Notes under the pieces: model-generated
Told to the model about the DNA's origin: nothing
Database searches by the model: none
What the model saw: only the letters and a program-made list of their open reading frames with translations
Part shown: piece by piece, positions 16,034-25,376 of the stretch
Layout: every line of letters starts with the position of its first letter
How positions within the stretch are numbered: the stretch's first letter is position 1
Program-made: the position numbers and the translations under genes
From: Pseudomonadota bacterium
GTDB taxonomy: Bacteria; Pseudomonadota; Gammaproteobacteria; Steroidobacterales; Steroidobacteraceae
Direction of reading: 5' to 3'
Assembly (NCBI GenBank): GCA_023391815.1
Contig: JAEWAF010000086.1
Location: forward strand, 1 to 64,000
Length of the DNA stretch: 64,000 bases

Positions 16034-16365
16034 TCACCCACCGCGCGCAGTTTCGGTGCACGCTGTGCGGCCTGTAGGCGGGCCAGCACACCGAGCATGC
16101 CGACGATGCGGACGGCGCAGCCACCGGCTTCCGAATCGGACATCTTGCGGACGGTCGCCTGAATGGCGGTTTCGCCCTTCATCGGGCGGACACAGGACAT
16201 GGAGGTGGACAAAGAGGTGAATTCGTCGCGGATCTCCCGCGGCAGCTCTTCTTCTTCCAGATCCGCCAGATGCTCGCGAAACGCTTCGACCAGCCGATGC
16301 TTGATCGGCCCGGCGGAGGCAAGCACGACCGTGGCGGCGAAAAAATTCTCCCAGGCGCTGCTCAT
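16027..16365 (-). CDS. Hypothetical protein, 112 aa
   Basis: A cytosolic helical protein with an acidic centre (LADLEEEELPREIRDEFTS) and no recognised family. It converges on the TIR-like gene; the shared hairpin separates the two stops. Gene-like composition and lack of overlap support it. No function is proposed. Confidence 0.6.
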   Translation of the reverse strand: MSSAWENFFAATVVLASAGPIKHRLVEAFREHLADLEEEELPREIRDEFTSLSTSMSCVRPMKGETAIQATVRKMSDSEAGGCAVRIVGMLGVLARLQAAQRAPKLRAVGED

Positions 16366-16741
16366 TCAACTGACTCCCGGATGGGTTAGCCGCTGATGGC
16401 GCCAAGGATCAATCGATCGTTCCAGCAACAACAACGGCGAGCGATAGCTGAGAAGTGACTCAGTCCGCCCGGCGGACATTTTGTTCGTCCGCTCAAGCGT
16501 GTATGGCCGGAATATACTCCAGCGACTTCGAAAGGCAACGGCTCTGCGAGAGTTTTTTGGCACTGCGACCGGGTTTGTTACGGAATGTGGTCGCTTTGCT
16601 TAGGTAACGCTCTCTTACAGGTCCGCACGAGACGTAGTTGCCCTGAGATGAAGCCCATGCGGCGCGCGGCGCCGGGCCTTGAGTGAACTACACTCGTCCA
16701 CAATAAAAGGTTTCGGAAACCATTCAGCTTCGAGGGTGACG
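16366..16741. other. Gene-free interval of 376 bases
   Basis: Between the hypothetical gene and the DksA-type gene I see no convincing coding sequence. The stretch has an incomplete palindrome GTCCGCC-C-GGCGGAC near 16465-16480 that could be an operator. It should contain the divergent promoters for the 112-aa gene and the zinc-finger gene. Confidence 0.5.
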
Positions 16742-17008
16742 ATGGCCACAGGTTGGGCCGGCGACGGCGCGGTTCAGGATCAGATCGACGCGACGGTGAA
16801 AGACGCCGTGGAGCGCGCCAAGAGCCTGCTGCCCAACGGTCCGGGGCTGACCCATTGCGCCGATTGTGGCGCGGAGATTCCAGAAGCGCGTCGCAAGGCC
16901 ATCCCGGGCGTCCGCCTGTGCATTCCTTGCCAGGAAGCCGAAGACAAGGAGCGGGCCGCCTTCAGCGGTTACAACCGGCGCGGCAGTAAGGACAGCCAGC
17001 TGCGCTGA
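16742..17008 (+). CDS. DksA/TraR C4-type zinc finger protein, 88 aa
   Basis: A short DksA-type protein with the four-cysteine finger HCADCGAEI ... CIPCQEAED close to the C terminus and a short helical lead. This matches the YbiI-like small TraR/DksA group. Full-length DksA is about 150 aa and has a long coiled-coil tip. The ATG at 16742 is chosen over 16679 since GAGGGTGACG directly precedes it. It probably modulates RNA polymerase, but a role in vivo cannot be read from sequence. Confidence 0.8.
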   Translation: MATGWAGDGAVQDQIDATVKDAVERAKSLLPNGPGLTHCADCGAEIPEARRKAIPGVRLCIPCQEAEDKERAAFSGYNRRGSKDSQLR

Positions 17009-17215
17009 CGATTAGAAACATTCGGCCGCTCCGTCGCCTGGATCGTGCATGAACGATTCCTGATCCAGCGGCTTCCTCGCTGAAAAGGAAACGAGTATGC
17101 GCGCCCCCGGTGGCAAAATTTTCCCGGGCCGGCGTCAAGCCCGCATGAAAACAACTTGAACCTGGCGGGATCCTCGGCCGTCAGCACGACCTGGGCATTC
17201 ACGCGAAGTTCTGCG

Positions 17216-18718
17216 ATGAAACGATTCGGAATTGCACGCACAGTGCTGGTAATCCTGGCGGTTGCAGCTGGGGCACCGCTCGCGAGTCACGCCGCTGAAG
17301 CTGAGGCACGCCGCTTCGCCTCCAATCACGAAGGGATCTTCGGCGGGCAGAAGCTGCGCTACTCGGCCATCGTCGAGGAGAACTTCATCACCGATGCGGC
17401 CGGCAAGCGCACGGCAAGCATCTTCACGACCAGCTATCTGCGCACCGACGTTCCGAAGGGAGCGCAGCGGCCCGTCATGTTTGTTTTCAATGGCGGCCCG
17501 GGCTCGGCCTCCCTCTGGCTGCACATGGGCTACGTCGGCCCCCGTCGCGTCGACTTCAAGGACGCGGTGAAGCCCGAAACGGCGCCGCCGTTCAACACCG
17601 TCGACAACCCGGAGAGTCCGCTCGACGTCGCCGACATCGTGCTCATCGATCCGGTCGGCACGGGTTTCAGCCGCATCCTGCCAGATGGCAAGCCGGAACA
17701 GTTCTACGGCACGGCGCAGGACGCGAGGGTGACTGTGGATCTGATCCAACGCTGGACGCGCGAGCACGATCGATGGAACGCGCCGAAGTTTCTGCTCTCG
17801 GAGAGCTACGGAACGATTCGCGCCGCGGTGGTCGCAAGATTGCTCGCGGGCGGACCGATGGAGACCGGTGCGATGGAGGGCATCACGCTCAACGGCGTCA
17901 TTCTGCTCGGCCAGTCGATGGACATGAGCGGCTCCGCGGGAGACGACGGTCGTTATCTCAATACCTTGCCGACGCTCGCTGCGACGGCTTGTTATCACGG
18001 CAAGGTGGCGGCCGGATGCTCGGCGGCGGGGCAGGTCGAAGCGGCCAACCAATTCATCCATGAGGAGTATCAGCGCGCGTTGTATGCGGGCTCGCGATTG
18101 ACCGGACACGAGCGCGACGCCGTGGTGAATGGGCTTGCAACGCTGACCGGGTTGTCACCAGCGGTCGTGCGTGAGAACAACCTGCGCATCGATGCGAGCG
18201 TGTTTGCTCGCTCGTTGCTCGCCGATCAATTCAAGGAGATCGGCATGTATGACGGTCGTTACACGCTGCCGTTGGCCGCCAGCGGTAAAGATCCGGTCGC
18301 GGACGATCCTGCGATGGGGCAATACGTGCCGGGCTTCGTTGCCGCCTACAACATGTATGCAAGGAAAGAGTTGGGCGTCGCTATCGACGACACGTATCAG
18401 GCCATCGCGTTCCGTGCCGTGAATGCGTCTTGGGACTACGGTCGCGGCCCTGGCGGTGGCGCCGATAAGAATTTCGCCACCGACCTTGCAGTGGCCATGC
18501 GGCGGAATCCGCACCTGCGGCTCATGGTCGGCACGGGCTACTACGATTTGGTGACGACGCTCGGCGCGGCAGACTACACCGTCACCCATGCTGGCATCCC
18601 GCTGGAGGCCACGCAGTTTTATCTCTATCCCTCGGGACACATGCCTTATCTGGGCACCGAAGCGCGCGAGGCGCTCGCCAGAGATGTTCGCGCGTTCGTT
18701 GCTGGAGCGAAGAAATAG
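17216..18718 (+). CDS. Serine carboxypeptidase S10 family protein, exported (first copy)
   Basis: A 500-aa exported hydrolase. The ATG at 17216 starts a normal signal peptide that ends near SHAAEAEA; a longer frame from 17156 lacks one. Catalytic elements of S10 peptidases are in place: oxyanion segment FNGGPGSASLWLHMG, nucleophile Ser in SESYGTIRA, Asp in YYDLVTTLG and His in YPSGHMPYL. It should act in the periplasm or at the cell surface on peptide C-termini or esters. It is the first of four near-contiguous genes, four bases before the amidohydrolase start. Confidence 0.88.
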   Translation: MKRFGIARTVLVILAVAAGAPLASHAAEAEARRFASNHEGIFGGQKLRYSAIVEENFITDAAGKRTASIFTTSYLRTDVPKGAQRPVMFVFNGGPGSASLWLHMGYVGPRRVDFKDAVKPETAPPFNTVDNPESPLDVADIVLIDPVGTGFSRILPDGKPEQFYGTAQDARVTVDLIQRWTREHDRWNAPKFLLSESYGTIRAAVVARLLAGGPMETGAMEGITLNGVILLGQSMDMSGSAGDDGRYLNTLPTLAATACYHGKVAAGCSAAGQVEAANQFIHEEYQRALYAGSRLTGHERDAVVNGLATLTGLSPAVVRENNLRIDASVFARSLLADQFKEIGMYDGRYTLPLAASGKDPVADDPAMGQYVPGFVAAYNMYARKELGVAIDDTYQAIAFRAVNASWDYGRGPGGGADKNFATDLAVAMRRNPHLRLMVGTGYYDLVTTLGAADYTVTHAGIPLEATQFYLYPSGHMPYLGTEAREALARDVRAFVAGAKK

Positions 18719-18722
18719 ATTG

Positions 18723-20186
18723 ATGTCGCTTGGTAAGCTCATCGCTGTCGCGAGCACGATCGCGGCGTTGTCTTTCGTAACTGCGTGCCAGACAGTGCCT
18801 GCGAAGCCCGCGGCGGTGGCGCCTCGTGCCGTGCCGCCGGGCCTTGATCCGGCTCAGCGCCCCGATCCATTCGCGTCGACGTATCGACCAGCGGCCTCGC
18901 CTGCAGTCGCCATCATCAACGCCACGGTGCTGACGGCGACGGGTCCTCTCATCGACGGCGGCTCGGTCCTGATCCGGGACGGAAAGATCGCGGCCGTCGG
19001 TCGTGACATTACGATTCCGGAAGGCACGCGCGTGATCGACGCGGCCGGTCGCTGGGTTACGCCAGGCATCATCGATCCTCATGCGCACATCGGTTCGGGT
19101 TCGAGTCCCGGCGCGGCGAATGGTGAAGGCGGCAACGAAACCGGCTCGACCGCCGGTGGCATTTGGATCGAGCATGCGATCTGGCCACAGGATCCCATGT
19201 TCGAGCGGGCGCGGGCGGCCGGTGTCACGACGTTACAAATATTGCCGGGGTCCAGCACGCTCTTCAACGGCCGCACCGTGACGCTGAAGAATGTGAGCTC
19301 CAGCAGCACGCAAGGAATGAAATTTCCCAGCGCGCCGTATGGGTTGAAGATGGCCTGCGGTGAGAACCCGACCGGCGGCCCCGGACGGCCGGCCACGCGA
19401 GCCGGCAACATGCTCGGCTATCGCACCACGTTCATCGCGGCGGCGGACTACGCGCAAAAGTGGGCGGACTATCATCAACGCGCGAGCGCGGGACAGGGCG
19501 GCGATCCGCCGAAGCGCGATCTGATGCTCGAGACCGTCGGCGCGGCCTTGCGCGGCGAGATCAAGGTTCACATCCATTGTTATCGGGCTGACGAGATGGT
19601 GCAGATGATCGACCTCTCGCACGAGTTCCGCTTTCAGATCGCCGCGTTTCATCACGCCACCGAGGCTTTCAAGATCGCTCCCTTGCTGGCGCGAGAAAAG
19701 ATCGCTGTCGTGACCTGGGCGGGCGATTGGTCCGGTTACAAGATGGAAGCCTACGACTCGATCATGGAGAACGCCGCGTTCGTCGCCAAAGCAGGCGGCG
19801 TGGCCGCGATGCATTCCGACAACGTGATGTTGTTGCAACATCTCAATCACGAAGCGGCTCGCGCGATGACGGCCGGACGCGAGGCGGGATTGGGTACGAC
19901 GCCCGAAGAGGCGATTCGCTGGCTCACCATCAATCCAGCGCAAATCATCGGCGTCGCCGATCGTACCGGTTCGCTCGAGCCCGGCAAAATGGCGGACGTG
20001 GTGCTCTGGAGCGCCGATCCTTTCAGTGTGTACTCGATGCCGGATCTCGTCTTCATCGACGGCGTGCTGGTGCAAGATCGCGCGGCGCCGTCGCAGGCGC
20101 CGGCCTCCGATTTCGAACTCGGGAATGTACGCCGCCCGATTCCTCCGCCGCGACCGGCACCTGAAGGGCTCGGGAGCGCGCCATGA
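18723..20186 (+). CDS. Amidohydrolase family lipoprotein, apparently intact
   Basis: A 487-aa protein whose N terminus ends in a lipobox (ALSFVTAC), so it is likely anchored to a membrane facing the periplasm. The metal-dependent hydrolase core shows HxH in DPHAHIG, a His in VHIHCYRAD, another in AFHHATEAF and Asp in MHSDNVM, all the usual metal ligands. It resembles imidazolonepropionase-like and dipeptidase-type amidohydrolases; substrate is unknown. Start ATG 18723 is chosen for the signal peptide. The stop overlaps the ATG of the second amidohydrolase. Confidence 0.87.
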   Translation: MSLGKLIAVASTIAALSFVTACQTVPAKPAAVAPRAVPPGLDPAQRPDPFASTYRPAASPAVAIINATVLTATGPLIDGGSVLIRDGKIAAVGRDITIPEGTRVIDAAGRWVTPGIIDPHAHIGSGSSPGAANGEGGNETGSTAGGIWIEHAIWPQDPMFERARAAGVTTLQILPGSSTLFNGRTVTLKNVSSSSTQGMKFPSAPYGLKMACGENPTGGPGRPATRAGNMLGYRTTFIAAADYAQKWADYHQRASAGQGGDPPKRDLMLETVGAALRGEIKVHIHCYRADEMVQMIDLSHEFRFQIAAFHHATEAFKIAPLLAREKIAVVTWAGDWSGYKMEAYDSIMENAAFVAKAGGVAAMHSDNVMLLQHLNHEAARAMTAGREAGLGTTPEEAIRWLTINPAQIIGVADRTGSLEPGKMADVVLWSADPFSVYSMPDLVFIDGVLVQDRAAPSQAPASDFELGNVRRPIPPPRPAPEGLGSAP

Positions 20187-21451
20187 TGTTGCTTAGAGCA
20201 CTGCTATTGTTGGTACTCGCGACGACGGCGCACGCAGAAACGGTCGCGATTACCAACGCTCGCATCCTCACGATGGGCGCTGCCGGCGACATCGACAACG
20301 GCACCGTCATCATTCGCGATGGAACGATTGCGACCGTCGGAAAGTCTGTGGCCGTGCCGAGCAATGCGCGCGTGATCGACGCCAAAGGTCAAATCCTCAC
20401 GCCCGGCCTGGTCGCAACCGTTACGCCACTTGCGATCAACGACACGATCGGCTCGGGCTATGCCGGTCGCGCGTCCACCAATCCCTTGCTCAGCGCAGCT
20501 TTCGATGTTTCCTACGACGTCGTGCCCACGTCTCCCCAGATCGGCGAGGCACGGATCGAGGGTGTCACCCGAGCGGTCGTCGCGCCGAACGCACCCGGCG
20601 GTCCGAATGTGACCCGGATCTTCGGCGGCCAGGTCGCGATCATTCACTTGGGCGAGGGCAGCGATCTCACCGTCAAACGGCGCGCCGCGATGTTTCTGGA
20701 TACGGGCGAGCAGGGCGAGGCGGTCGCGGGCGGCGGGCAGGGGGCGTTGCAGGTCAGGCTTCGTCAGGCGTTCTCAGACGCGCGCGCCTACGCGAAGAAT
20801 CGCGGCAGTTTCGATGTGGCGCGCATGGAGGAACAATCGCTGTCGCGCGCCGATCTCGAAGCGCTGATCCCGGTGGTCGAAGGTCGCCAGCCGCTGCTCG
20901 TGGAAGTCGATCGGGCGCCCGACATCCATCACATTCTCACGCTGGCTCGCGAGCAGAACATAAAAATCATTCTGTCCGGCGCGGCAGAAGCCTGGATGCT
21001 GGCGGATGAGATCGCCGCTGCCAAGGTGCCCGTGGTGCTCGACGCCGAAGAGAACCAGGCCTTCACCTTCGAAAGCTTGAACGCCACGTACGAGAACGCC
21101 AGGATTCTGCGCGACGCCGGGGTGCTGATTGCGTTCAAGCCCAGCGTGGCTCGTATCGTGTACCTGATCCGCACGCCGAGGTTCATTGCCGGACGCACGG
21201 CCCGCTTCGGGCTCTCACCGCACGACGCCCTGGCCGCCATCACCATCAACCCGGCCCGCATGTTCGGTTTCGCCGATCGATTCGGCTCGATAGAGCAGGG
21301 CAAGGATGCGGATCTGGTGCTCTGGAGCGGCGACCCGCTGGAAACGACGACCGTCGCTCGAATGGTGATGATCCGCGGCGTCGAACAATCGCTGGCCGCG
21401 CGCAATCGTCAGTTGCGCGATCGCTATATCCAATCTGTGCTCAATCCTTGA
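20183..21451 (+). CDS. Amidohydrolase-fold protein lacking metal ligands (pseudoenzyme)
   Basis: A 422-aa exported protein with signal peptide MMLLRALLLLVLATTAHA. The fold is recognisable from the early strand ARILTMGAAGDIDNGTVIIRDG and the late FADRFGSIEQGKDADLVLWSGDP, common to amidohydrolases. However, the position of HxH reads LVATVTPLAI, the central His ligands are absent (IILSGAAEAW), and the catalytic Asp position reads AFKPSVAR. It is therefore probably catalytically dead and may be a structural partner of the intact paralogue before it, whose stop it overlaps (ATGA). Confidence 0.85.
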   Translation: MMLLRALLLLVLATTAHAETVAITNARILTMGAAGDIDNGTVIIRDGTIATVGKSVAVPSNARVIDAKGQILTPGLVATVTPLAINDTIGSGYAGRASTNPLLSAAFDVSYDVVPTSPQIGEARIEGVTRAVVAPNAPGGPNVTRIFGGQVAIIHLGEGSDLTVKRRAAMFLDTGEQGEAVAGGGQGALQVRLRQAFSDARAYAKNRGSFDVARMEEQSLSRADLEALIPVVEGRQPLLVEVDRAPDIHHILTLAREQNIKIILSGAAEAWMLADEIAAAKVPVVLDAEENQAFTFESLNATYENARILRDAGVLIAFKPSVARIVYLIRTPRFIAGRTARFGLSPHDALAAITINPARMFGFADRFGSIEQGKDADLVLWSGDPLETTTVARMVMIRGVEQSLAARNRQLRDRYIQSVLNP

Positions 21452-21463
21452 TCGGACGTTCCC

Positions 21464-22954
21464 ATGATTCGTAAGCACCTTTCCGCCGCCATCGCGATCG
21501 CAACGCTGGCCATCGCCGCTTGCTCGATCGACGCGTCCGCCGACGTGCCGGCGTCGCCGTTCGGAGCGGTGAACATCTCGGGGCCTATCGTGACCCATCA
21601 CAAGGGGACGTTCGGTGGCAAACGGATCAAGTACGAGGCTGTTGTCGAGCCCTTCGATGTCACCGACACGTCCGGCAAGCCTGTCGCGCGTTTGGTCTCG
21701 ACTTCCTATATCGCCAAAGGCAGCGATGCGTCGGCGCGTCCGGTGCTGTTCGTTTTCAATGGCGGTCCCATCGTCGCCACGACACCGCTGCACATGGGCG
21801 CGTTCGGGCCGAAGCGCGTCGCGATTCCTGACGACATCAGCGTCGATCCTGCGACTTTCAAAATCGTCGATAATGTTTATGCGCCGTTCGATGTGGCGGA
21901 CGTGGTGATCTTCGATCCCGCGAATACCGGTTTCAGCCGCACGCTGCCGGGCGTGACGCCCGAGAGTCAGTTCTCCGTCGTTGCCGACGGCAGGCAGCTG
22001 ACCGATCTGGTGCAGCAATGGGCGAGAACTCATGGCCGCGTGTCTTCGCCGAAATATCTGGTCGGTGAAAGCTACGGCACGATGCGGGCGGTGGAGGCGG
22101 CCGAACAATTGCAGAAGGCGGGCATGCCGCTCGATGGCATCATGCTGCTGGGTCAAGCGGTCAATATCATCGAGTACGCGCAACGACCAGGAAACATTCT
22201 GAGCTACGTCGTCTCGCTGCCGACCCTGGCTGCGATCGGCTGGAGCCACGAGGTCGCGGATCGCAAGGGCCGCACCTTCGACCAATTCATCAAGGATGCC
22301 CGGGACTACGGCGCTGGCGAATATCTCAACGTTCTATTCCTCGGCAACACGGCCGCGCCTGAACGCCGGCAGGCCGTTGCACAGAAGCTCCAGGAGTTCA
22401 CCGGCCTGGCCGCGCGGACGTATCTCGAACGCGATCTGAAAGTCACCAAGACCCAATATCAGCAGCTGCTGTTTCCCGGTTACGTGCTCGACACCAACGA
22501 CGCGCGCTACAAGCGGCCGGCGGCTCAAGGCAATCACGATGAAGAATTGCCCGGCTACGCGTCTCGCTATTCGCCTGCGGCCATCGAGCACTTTCACAAG
22601 GAGCTGAAAGTGCCCGACATCGGCCCTTACTTCACCGGCATGCCGACCGCGGGTGCGGGCTTGAACGGCTGGGACTGGGGGCCCAACAAGTCGCCGTTCG
22701 GCGATTGGCCGTATGTCACTCAGGTTCGCGACGTGATGAAAGCGAATCCGAAGTTCCGCGTGTTCGTCGGCAACGGCTATTACGACACGCAGACGACCAT
22801 CGGGGCCATGGACTACCTGGTATCACAGGCGGGCTGGCCGATGGATCGCGTGCGCACCTCGTACTATCAGGGCGGCCATCTGTTCTACACCGTCGAAGCC
22901 AGCTTGAAGAAGCTGGCGGACGATGTGCGAGCGATGGTGACGCGTCAGTGGTGA
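21464..22954 (+). CDS. Serine carboxypeptidase S10 family protein, exported (second copy)
   Basis: A 496-aa exported S10 protein with signal peptide and a lipobox-like Cys near AIAACS. The triad is kept (Ser in GESYGTMRA, Asp in YYDTQTTIG, His in QGGHLFYT). The oxyanion loop differs: FNGGPIVATTPLHMG replaces the usual GGPG(S), with Gly-to-Ile at the critical spot. It is thus a divergent copy, possibly with altered or weak activity. It closes the four-gene S10-amidohydrolase-amidohydrolase-S10 set and its stop overlaps the converging lipoprotein gene. Confidence 0.85.
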   Translation: MIRKHLSAAIAIATLAIAACSIDASADVPASPFGAVNISGPIVTHHKGTFGGKRIKYEAVVEPFDVTDTSGKPVARLVSTSYIAKGSDASARPVLFVFNGGPIVATTPLHMGAFGPKRVAIPDDISVDPATFKIVDNVYAPFDVADVVIFDPANTGFSRTLPGVTPESQFSVVADGRQLTDLVQQWARTHGRVSSPKYLVGESYGTMRAVEAAEQLQKAGMPLDGIMLLGQAVNIIEYAQRPGNILSYVVSLPTLAAIGWSHEVADRKGRTFDQFIKDARDYGAGEYLNVLFLGNTAAPERRQAVAQKLQEFTGLAARTYLERDLKVTKTQYQQLLFPGYVLDTNDARYKRPAAQGNHDEELPGYASRYSPAAIEHFHKELKVPDIGPYFTGMPTAGAGLNGWDWGPNKSPFGDWPYVTQVRDVMKANPKFRVFVGNGYYDTQTTIGAMDYLVSQAGWPMDRVRTSYYQGGHLFYTVEASLKKLADDVRAMVTRQW

Positions 22955-25059
22955 GCACGCGACCGACGCTCACGTGACTCTCGCAATGGCTCGAGCTGAG
23001 CCGGGCCAATGGCACGGGTCTGACGTACGCTGTTCTTAGCGGCGACTCGCGGCTTGCCGCTGGGTACGGATTCACCGAACCCTTCGTGGTCGTACATGGC
23101 GATGTAGGTTTCCCGCCAGGACGACTCGTCCACACCGTTGGAGGAGCTGCGAAAGATCCCCAACGAGTAGCTACGAGCGCCAGCAGCCGCGAGTGGGAAG
23201 ATACGCCACTGGCGGTCCACCAGGCACATTGGATCCATCCCCGGGGCGCAGTTGTAAACGGTGGGATCGAGCATCGAGCGCGTGCGTTCGATGACCAGGT
23301 CCTGGTTGTCGATGTACCAGAACCGTGCCCAGCTGGGGTGCTGGTTCGCGTCCTGGGCTTCGATGTTGCCGAACTCGTCGACGAAGTCATCTTCCCCCGA
23401 ACCTGCGCCGCCCGGTTCGAACCGATAGCGGTAGCCTTTGTCTCCCGGGGGCGCGCCATCCTCGCCGATGCCCAGCGAGTAAAGACGGCCCGGGACGTTG
23501 TCGGCAGTGAATGCAAACGGTCGCGCTGGATCGGCATGGATCGACACGCCCGCGCCTACGTTGCGCCTGCCCGTTGGCAGGGCGAGGTCATAAAGCACGT
23601 CAGTCGCCACGCTATCGATCTCACGCAACGACCTGTATTTGGCCACCGTGCCATCGGTAAATGTCGCGGTGATGACTTTGCCGCTGGCATCCACTGCCCA
23701 GGTGAACTGTTTGTTGAGTACGCGGGTGGTGCCAGTGCCGTTGGACTGCAGGTCCGCAATGTCCGGCATGACGACCACAGCCAGAGTGTCCTCGACCGGA
23801 GGTTCCGAATAGGCGTCATAAACCCATAGCGTTCGGGTGCTATCACGCAGTCCGGCTGGGTCGATTGATTGGGAATTGCTGGCGTCGATGAGGGTGCGAG
23901 CCACCGTGACCGACTCCGCTCCGGTCGGGCCGCCGCATTCGCGATAAGTCACAACCCGATCTTCGGTGACCGCCAGCATGCGATCGCTCAACTGACGTAA
24001 CGTCACGCCTTCGATGCGGTAGTCCACGGGTAGGCCGAGCGGGGCATAACCGTAACCCAACTCAGGACACACGCCAGGTTCGGTGACCCACATGGGGATC
24101 GGATCGTCGAACGCGACTTCGATGCTGCCGCCGCTGACGCGCCAAGTCGTATTCCGATGCCAGCTGCCGGTGCTGGCGGTGCCGGTACCGTTGGCATTGA
24201 ATGCATATGCTACGGCTCGATCCACGCCAGCATAGGTGTTGTCGTCATCGATCGGCAGGGTCGATGCAAGCAGATTGCTCGGCAGGGCAGCCGGTGTGAT
24301 CGGTTTGATCACCGTCGCATCGCTGACGATTGCATTTTGAGTGGCGACGAAAGTTGCCCGGTCGAGCAAGTACACGGCGTCCACCAACTGCTCGCGCACG
24401 GTCGTATTTGAGAGCAGGGCGGACAGCGAGGTTTGTCCGTTAGGCATCGGATAATCCTCGGCCGCATCGACCAGCAATTTGATCGCGGTCGCCAGATCCA
24501 AGATGTCTTGACTGTTCAAGCCCGCGGACAAGGTTTGTATCGAGGTTTCGCTGCTCACAGCCTGACCGCCGTTGGCTTCCTTCAGCAGGACCGCCAGCGC
24601 GGTGCTGACGTTGGTGATCTGGGTGCCGAAATTTTCGGTGCTCGAAAGAATCGCGTCGCTACCGGCCTGCGTGAGCAGCGACGAGAATGTGCCAAGCAGG
24701 CTGGTGAATTCGACATAGGACTGCGCGCCCACGCCCTTGGCGTTCAACGTCACGAAGCCACTGGTCGCATTCTGAGGCAGTGTGATTTCGAGGCTGTACT
24801 TGCCGTTCGCGTCTGCGTTCGCCCTGAAGGTCTGCCCGTCGACAGTGGCCGTGACGACGGCATTTGCGATCGGCGCATCGGTGACCGTGCCCGTCACTGT
24901 CAAGCGGCTCGACGTTTGGGGCGGATTCGGATTGCCGCTCGGTGGAGGCGTCGAGCCGCCACCGCCACCGCCACCGCCGCCGCAGCCCGCGAGGATTGTC
25001 ACCAACGCAGCCGTAAGCGCGACCAAGCCCATCTGGCGGGCGGCCCGCGAATGTTTCAT
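22945..25059 (-). CDS. Large lipoprotein with poly-Gly after lipobox, 704 aa
   Basis: The signal peptide ends in the lipobox LAGC followed by a run of nine glycines and a Pro/Ser linker, a layout seen in surface lipoproteins of gammaproteobacteria. An early Ig/CarboxypepD-like module (RLTVTGTVTDAPIANAVVTATV) is followed by a long region without recognised family. It converges with the second S10 gene and the last 10 bases overlap. A substrate-binding role beside the TonB receptor system is possible but not shown. Confidence 0.7.
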   Translation of the reverse strand: MKHSRAARQMGLVALTAALVTILAGCGGGGGGGGGSTPPPSGNPNPPQTSSRLTVTGTVTDAPIANAVVTATVDGQTFRANADANGKYSLEITLPQNATSGFVTLNAKGVGAQSYVEFTSLLGTFSSLLTQAGSDAILSSTENFGTQITNVSTALAVLLKEANGGQAVSSETSIQTLSAGLNSQDILDLATAIKLLVDAAEDYPMPNGQTSLSALLSNTTVREQLVDAVYLLDRATFVATQNAIVSDATVIKPITPAALPSNLLASTLPIDDDNTYAGVDRAVAYAFNANGTGTASTGSWHRNTTWRVSGGSIEVAFDDPIPMWVTEPGVCPELGYGYAPLGLPVDYRIEGVTLRQLSDRMLAVTEDRVVTYRECGGPTGAESVTVARTLIDASNSQSIDPAGLRDSTRTLWVYDAYSEPPVEDTLAVVVMPDIADLQSNGTGTTRVLNKQFTWAVDASGKVITATFTDGTVAKYRSLREIDSVATDVLYDLALPTGRRNVGAGVSIHADPARPFAFTADNVPGRLYSLGIGEDGAPPGDKGYRYRFEPGGAGSGEDDFVDEFGNIEAQDANQHPSWARFWYIDNQDLVIERTRSMLDPTVYNCAPGMDPMCLVDRQWRIFPLAAAGARSYSLGIFRSSSNGVDESSWRETYIAMYDHEGFGESVPSGKPRVAAKNSVRQTRAIGPAQLEPLRESRERRSRAHH

Positions 25060-25376
25060 CGAGAACGCTTCCTGTATCCGTACACGCTGAGAGTTCGATT
25101 TTTTGTTTGTATGCCCGTTGGCAATGGCGCGAAGTGTAGCGCCGAGCGACCGACATGCGCGACCCTTCCAGATGTTATTAACTGAGGTGCGCTGGAGTTA
25201 TGTCGACTTTCCGGCCCCTGCCGGGCTCACCCCTATTTGAGGGGGATGAGCCCAGCGTCGGTCGGTCTGGAGCCGCAGGCGTCGAAATAGCAAGGGCGCA
25301 GGATGAGGACCGAAATCGACATGCAGCCATTCGCAGCCAGTTTTGGCACCGCTTGACGCCGGCGGAGCGGGAGTCG
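25060..25376. other. 317-base interval with a strong 31-base hairpin
   Basis: A hairpin at 25223-25253 pairs GGGCTCA with TGAGCCC and, inside, CCCCT with AGGGG around the loop ATTTG, leaving a two-base bulge. It lies after the FecR stop on the minus strand and before the lipoprotein start, so it may end the fecIR transcript. There is no T-run. The remainder should carry the lipoprotein promoter. A possible 78-codon frame on the plus strand runs through the hairpin and into the FecR end and is not trusted. Confidence 0.5.
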
